Below, in pieces: positions 61,183-64,000 of a DNA stretch of 64,000 nt. This stretch comes from Pseudomonadota bacterium (GTDB lineage Bacteria > Pseudomonadota > Gammaproteobacteria > Burkholderiales > Burkholderiaceae_C): positions 1-64,000 of the forward strand of contig JAKAXL010000003.1 in NCBI GenBank assembly GCA_021816585.1. Reading direction: 5' to 3'. The notes beneath the pieces are model-generated. The model ran no database searches, was not told where the DNA came from, and saw nothing but the letters and a program-made list of their open reading frames with translations. Numbering within the stretch: the first letter of the stretch is position 1; each line of letters opens with the position of its first letter. The position numbers and the translations under genes are program-made.

Positions 61183-62019
61183 ATGAACCTCGCCGACCCC
61201 TCCGTTCCCGAACTCGAACCGCCCCCGGCGCCGGCCGCCTCGGACACCCCGCTGGCGCGCCTGTTCGGGCTGCTGGAGGCGGTGGCCGGGCGCGACCAGC
61301 CGTTCACGCTGCAGTCGCTGGCCCTCGAACTCGACCTGCCCAAGCCCACCGTGCACCGGCTGCTCGCGCAGCTCGAGCAGGCCTCGCTGCTGCAGCGCCA
61401 GGGGGATTCGCGGCACTACGCGGCCGGGCTGCGCCTGCGCCGGCTGGCCGAGAAGCTCATGCTCAACGACAGCTTCAACGGCGCGCGCCGCATGGTGCTG
61501 CGCTCGGTGGTGCAGGAGCTCGGCGAGAGCTGCAACATCACGGCGCTGGCCGGCAGCGAGGTGGTCTACCTGGATCGCGTCGAGACGGCCGCTCCGCTGC
61601 GTTTTTACCTGCAGCCGGGATCGCGCGTGCCGGTGCACTGCTCGGCCAGCGGCAAGCTGCTGCTGGCGCAGATGAAGCCGGCGCAGCGCCGGCGCCTGCT
61701 CGAGCATGTGCCGCTGGACGCCTACACGGCCAGCACCATCACCGATGCCGCGAGCCTGGAGCGCGAGCTCGACGAGGTGCGCGAGCAGGGCTACGCGCTG
61801 GACCGCGAGGAGTTCCTGCCGGGGCTGCTGTGCGTGGCGGTGCCGGTGCCGGCCGAGCCGGGGCGCCTGTCCAACCTGTGCGTCGCGGTGCAGGCCCCGG
61901 TGATGCGCCTGAGCGCGTCCAGCGCGCCGCAGGTGCTGCCGGCGCTGCGCCGCGCCGCCGACGCGCTGGCGCGCATCGAGGCCGATGCGATGCCGCGCCC
62001 GCAGCGGGCCGCGAGCTGA
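61183..62019 (+). CDS. IclR-family regulator of xsc-pta
   Basis: The 278-residue product has an IclR winged helix (PLARLFGLLEAVAGRDQPFTLQSLALELDLPKPTVHRLLAQLEQ across about 20-65) and an effector domain with GESCNITALAGSEVVYLDRVETAAPLRFYL, PVHCSASGKLLLAQMKP and DREEFLPGLLCVAVPVPAE. It is divergent from xsc with the tandem repeats between. It resembles the SauR-like protein in layout but is clearly a different sequence. The direction of control is not known. Confidence 0.88.
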   Translation: MNLADPSVPELEPPPAPAASDTPLARLFGLLEAVAGRDQPFTLQSLALELDLPKPTVHRLLAQLEQASLLQRQGDSRHYAAGLRLRRLAEKLMLNDSFNGARRMVLRSVVQELGESCNITALAGSEVVYLDRVETAAPLRFYLQPGSRVPVHCSASGKLLLAQMKPAQRRRLLEHVPLDAYTASTITDAASLERELDEVREQGYALDREEFLPGLLCVAVPVPAEPGRLSNLCVAVQAPVMRLSASSAPQVLPALRRAADALARIEADAMPRPQRAAS

Positions 62020-62053
62020 GCCCCGCCACCCCCTTTCATCCACTGCCCTTGCC

Positions 62054-63028
62054 ATGACCGACCTGAACACCCTGCGGCCCGAGCGCATGCTCGGAGTGCG
62101 CGAGACCTTCGGCATCGACTCCGACCTGCAGGTGCCGGCCTTCGCCGAGCGCGACGACCACGTGCCGGAGGTCGACGAGGCCTACCGCTTCAATCCCGAT
62201 GTCACGCTGGCCCTGCTGGCCGGCTTCCGGCGCAACCGCCGGGTGCTGGTGCAGGGCCTGCACGGCACCGGCAAGTCGACCCATATCGAGCAGGTCGCGG
62301 CGCGCCTGAACTGGCCCTGCGTGCGCGTCAACCTGGACGCGCACATCAGCCGCCTGGACCTCGTCGGCAAGGACGCCGTGGTGCTGCGCGACGGCGCGCA
62401 GGTCACCGAGTTCCAGGAAGGCATCGTGCCGTGGGCGCTGCAGCGCCCGGTGGCGCTGATCTTCGACGAGTACGACGCCGGGCGCCCCGACGTGATGTTC
62501 GTGATCCAGCGCATCCTCGAGCGCGACGGCAAGTTCACGCTCACCGACCAGAACCGCGTGCTCAGCCCGCATCCGCACTTTCGCCTGTTCGCCACCGCGA
62601 ACACCGTCGGCCTGGGCAACCTGAACGGGCTGTACCAGGGGGTGCAGCGACTGAACCATGCGCAGATGGACCGCTGGGACATCGTCGCGTCGCTGAGCTA
62701 CCTGGCGGCGGCCGAGGAGATCGCCATCGTGCTGGCGCGCGTTCCGGGCAAGAACACCCAGGCCGGCCGCGAGCTGGTGGCGCAGATGGTGGCGGTGGCC
62801 GAGCTGACGCGCCGCGGCTTCGCCGCCGGCGACGTGTCCACGCTGATGTCGCCGCGCACCGTGATCACCTGGGCCGAGAACTGCGAGATCTTCCGCGACC
62901 CGGCGCTGGCCTTCCGGCTGTCGTTCCTGAACAAGTGCGACGACGCCGAGCGCGCGCTGGTGGCGGAGTACTACCAGCGTTGCTTCGGCCAGGAGCTCGA
63001 CCCCGGCGCCGCGCCGGCGGCGGCGTGA
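62054..63028 (+). CDS. cobS: Aerobic cobaltochelatase subunit CobS (AAA+ ATPase)
   Basis: CobS, with CobT and CobN, inserts cobalt into hydrogenobyrinic diamide in aerobic cobalamin synthesis. The 324-residue product has VRETFGIDSDLQVPAFAERDDHVPEVDEAYRF near the start, Walker A GLHGTGKSTHIEQ, Walker B ALIFDEYDAGRPDVMFVIQ and FRLFATANTVGLGNLNGLYQG, strongly CobS-like. cobN and other cob genes are not in view, so a chaperone role for another enzyme remains possible. ATG 62054 lies 34 nt after the iclR stop. Confidence 0.88.
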   Translation: MTDLNTLRPERMLGVRETFGIDSDLQVPAFAERDDHVPEVDEAYRFNPDVTLALLAGFRRNRRVLVQGLHGTGKSTHIEQVAARLNWPCVRVNLDAHISRLDLVGKDAVVLRDGAQVTEFQEGIVPWALQRPVALIFDEYDAGRPDVMFVIQRILERDGKFTLTDQNRVLSPHPHFRLFATANTVGLGNLNGLYQGVQRLNHAQMDRWDIVASLSYLAAAEEIAIVLARVPGKNTQAGRELVAQMVAVAELTRRGFAAGDVSTLMSPRTVITWAENCEIFRDPALAFRLSFLNKCDDAERALVAEYYQRCFGQELDPGAAPAAA

Positions 63029-63036
63029 GCCACGCC

Positions 63037-64000
63037 ATGAGCGACGAGCGCCAGCTCGCCCGCCGGCAGCGTCGCATCGAGGACCTGTGCGCGGCGACCA
63101 TCCGCGCCGTCTCCGGCCAGCCGCAGCTGCAGTGGCGCGGCGGACGCCTGTGGCGCGGCAGCGAGCGCCTGCCGCGCTTCGCCCCGCACCTGTACCCGGA
63201 CTTCGAGCGCGCCGACTTCGGCTCCTTCCGCGGCGCCGCCGACGGCCTGGCGCTGCGCGCCGCGTTGTCCGACGCGCGGCTGCACCGGCGCCTGCAACCG
63301 CACGACGCGGTGGAGCGCCTGGTGTTCGACATGCTCGAGCAGTTCCGCGTCGAGTCGCTGGCGCCGGCGGTGCAGCGCGGACTCCGGCGCAACCTGGAGC
63401 ATCGCTTCCGCGCCTGGTCCGACGAGTTCGTCGCCTCCGGGCTGACCGAGGGCGCGCTGGGCATCCTGCTGTTCACGCTGGCGCAGGCCGCGCGCACCCG
63501 CATCACCGGCGAGGAGATGCCTGAAGTGGTCGCCGACCTCATCGAGGCCACGCGCGCCGGCCTGAGCAGCGTGCTCGGCCCGCCGCTGCGCGCCATGCGC
63601 CTGCATCGCGACGACCAGGCCGCCTACGCGCGCGCCGCGCTGCAATTGGCTGCCGCCGTCGGCGAGCGCGCGCGCCAGGTGCAGCAGCAGGCCGACGACG
63701 CCGCAGCCGCCGACGGCGACGAGGCCGCCGACACCCGCAACGGTTTCGAGCTGCTGCTCGATGTCGAGTCCGGCGACGGCGGCGCGCTGCCGGTGGCGCA
63801 GTCCTCGCGCAGCGGCGCCAGCACGGCAGTCGAGGCCTACCGCGTGTTCACGCGGGCATGGGACCGCGAGGCGGCGGCCGGCGAACTGGTGCGCGTCGAG
63901 CAGTTGCGCGAGCTGCGCGAGCGCCTGGACCGGCTCGCCGCCGACAGCGCGATCCACGTCGGACGCCTGGGTGCGCAGTTGCACGCGCTGCTCGCGCAAC
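63037..64000 (+). CDS. cobT: Cobaltochelatase subunit CobT, 5' part only
   Basis: The frame opens at ATG 63037 (MSDERQLARRQRRIEDLCAA), 8 nt after cobS, and stays open to the window edge, giving 321 codons with no stop. It contains VFDMLEQFRVESLAPAVQRG, LGILLFTLAQAARTRITGEE and AYRVFTRAWDREAAAGELVRVEQLRELRERLD. These are typical of the CobT middle region. The acidic linker (ADDAAAADGDEAADT) is also typical. The C-terminal von Willebrand A domain should lie beyond the window. Confidence 0.85.
   Translation, partial: MSDERQLARRQRRIEDLCAATIRAVSGQPQLQWRGGRLWRGSERLPRFAPHLYPDFERADFGSFRGAADGLALRAALSDARLHRRLQPHDAVERLVFDMLEQFRVESLAPAVQRGLRRNLEHRFRAWSDEFVASGLTEGALGILLFTLAQAARTRITGEEMPEVVADLIEATRAGLSSVLGPPLRAMRLHRDDQAAYARAALQLAAAVGERARQVQQQADDAAAADGDEAADTRNGFELLLDVESGDGGALPVAQSSRSGASTAVEAYRVFTRAWDREAAAGELVRVEQLRELRERLDRLAADSAIHVGRLGAQLHALLAQ

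Overview
The window is GC-rich chromosomal DNA from a betaproteobacterium, most likely Burkholderiales. The evidence is the gene order carA-leuE-carB-greA, then yhbY/rlmE-ftsH-folP-glmM, then pstSCAB-phoU-phoB-phoR and ppk/ppx, plus minCDE, olsB and acyl-CoA-linked accessory genes. I cannot name a genus from sequence alone. No rRNA, tRNA, CRISPR array, insertion sequence, integrase or phage gene was seen.

Bases 1-9550 hold the edge of a RelE/XRE toxin-antitoxin module, a Bax-inhibitor-1 membrane protein, carbamoyl-phosphate synthase (carA, carB, with a LysE-type exporter between them), greA, a small DUF4149 membrane protein, yhbY and rlmE. Bases 9770-24700 are a housekeeping and phosphate block. 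It contains ftsH, folP, glmM, the phosphate importer pstSCAB with phoU and phoBR, then ppk and ppx divergent around Pho-box-like sites. Bases 24740-38800 carry olsB, sixA, the tightly overlapping pgi-lysS-methyltransferase-like operon, rmlB-rmlD, minCDE, an aidB-type dehydrogenase, a PAP2 phosphatase, a DUF4337 protein and LolC/E.

Bases 39000-64000 are accessory metabolism. First come a metabolite:proton symporter and a PuuB-like FAD oxidase, convergent with each other. Then comes an NTF2-like protein with a complete nitrate/sulfonate/taurine-type ABC importer. From 45500 to 61200 lies a C2-sulfonate (sulfoacetate) catabolic island. It has an IclR regulator (SauR-like), a CoA-acylating sulfoacetaldehyde dehydrogenase (SauS-like), a MocR regulator, two AMP-forming CoA ligases (SauT-like) flanking an MFS transporter, a tripartite tricarboxylate transporter (TctCBA type), a phosphotransacetylase, sulfoacetaldehyde acetyltransferase (Xsc) and a second IclR regulator. 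Read together, sulfoacetate is imported, activated to sulfoacetyl-CoA, reduced to sulfoacetaldehyde, and split by Xsc to sulfite and acetyl phosphate, which Pta turns into acetyl-CoA. No sulfite dehydrogenase or sulfite exporter lies in the window. The right edge has cobS and the start of cobT.

The most unusual structure is the ligase pair. About 1.7 kb (49587-51291 and 53005-54709, same orientation) appears base-identical, including 137 bp of upstream DNA. Both ends then pass into flanks that are still recognisably homologous but diverged. That pattern suggests gene conversion between older paralogues rather than a simple recent duplication.
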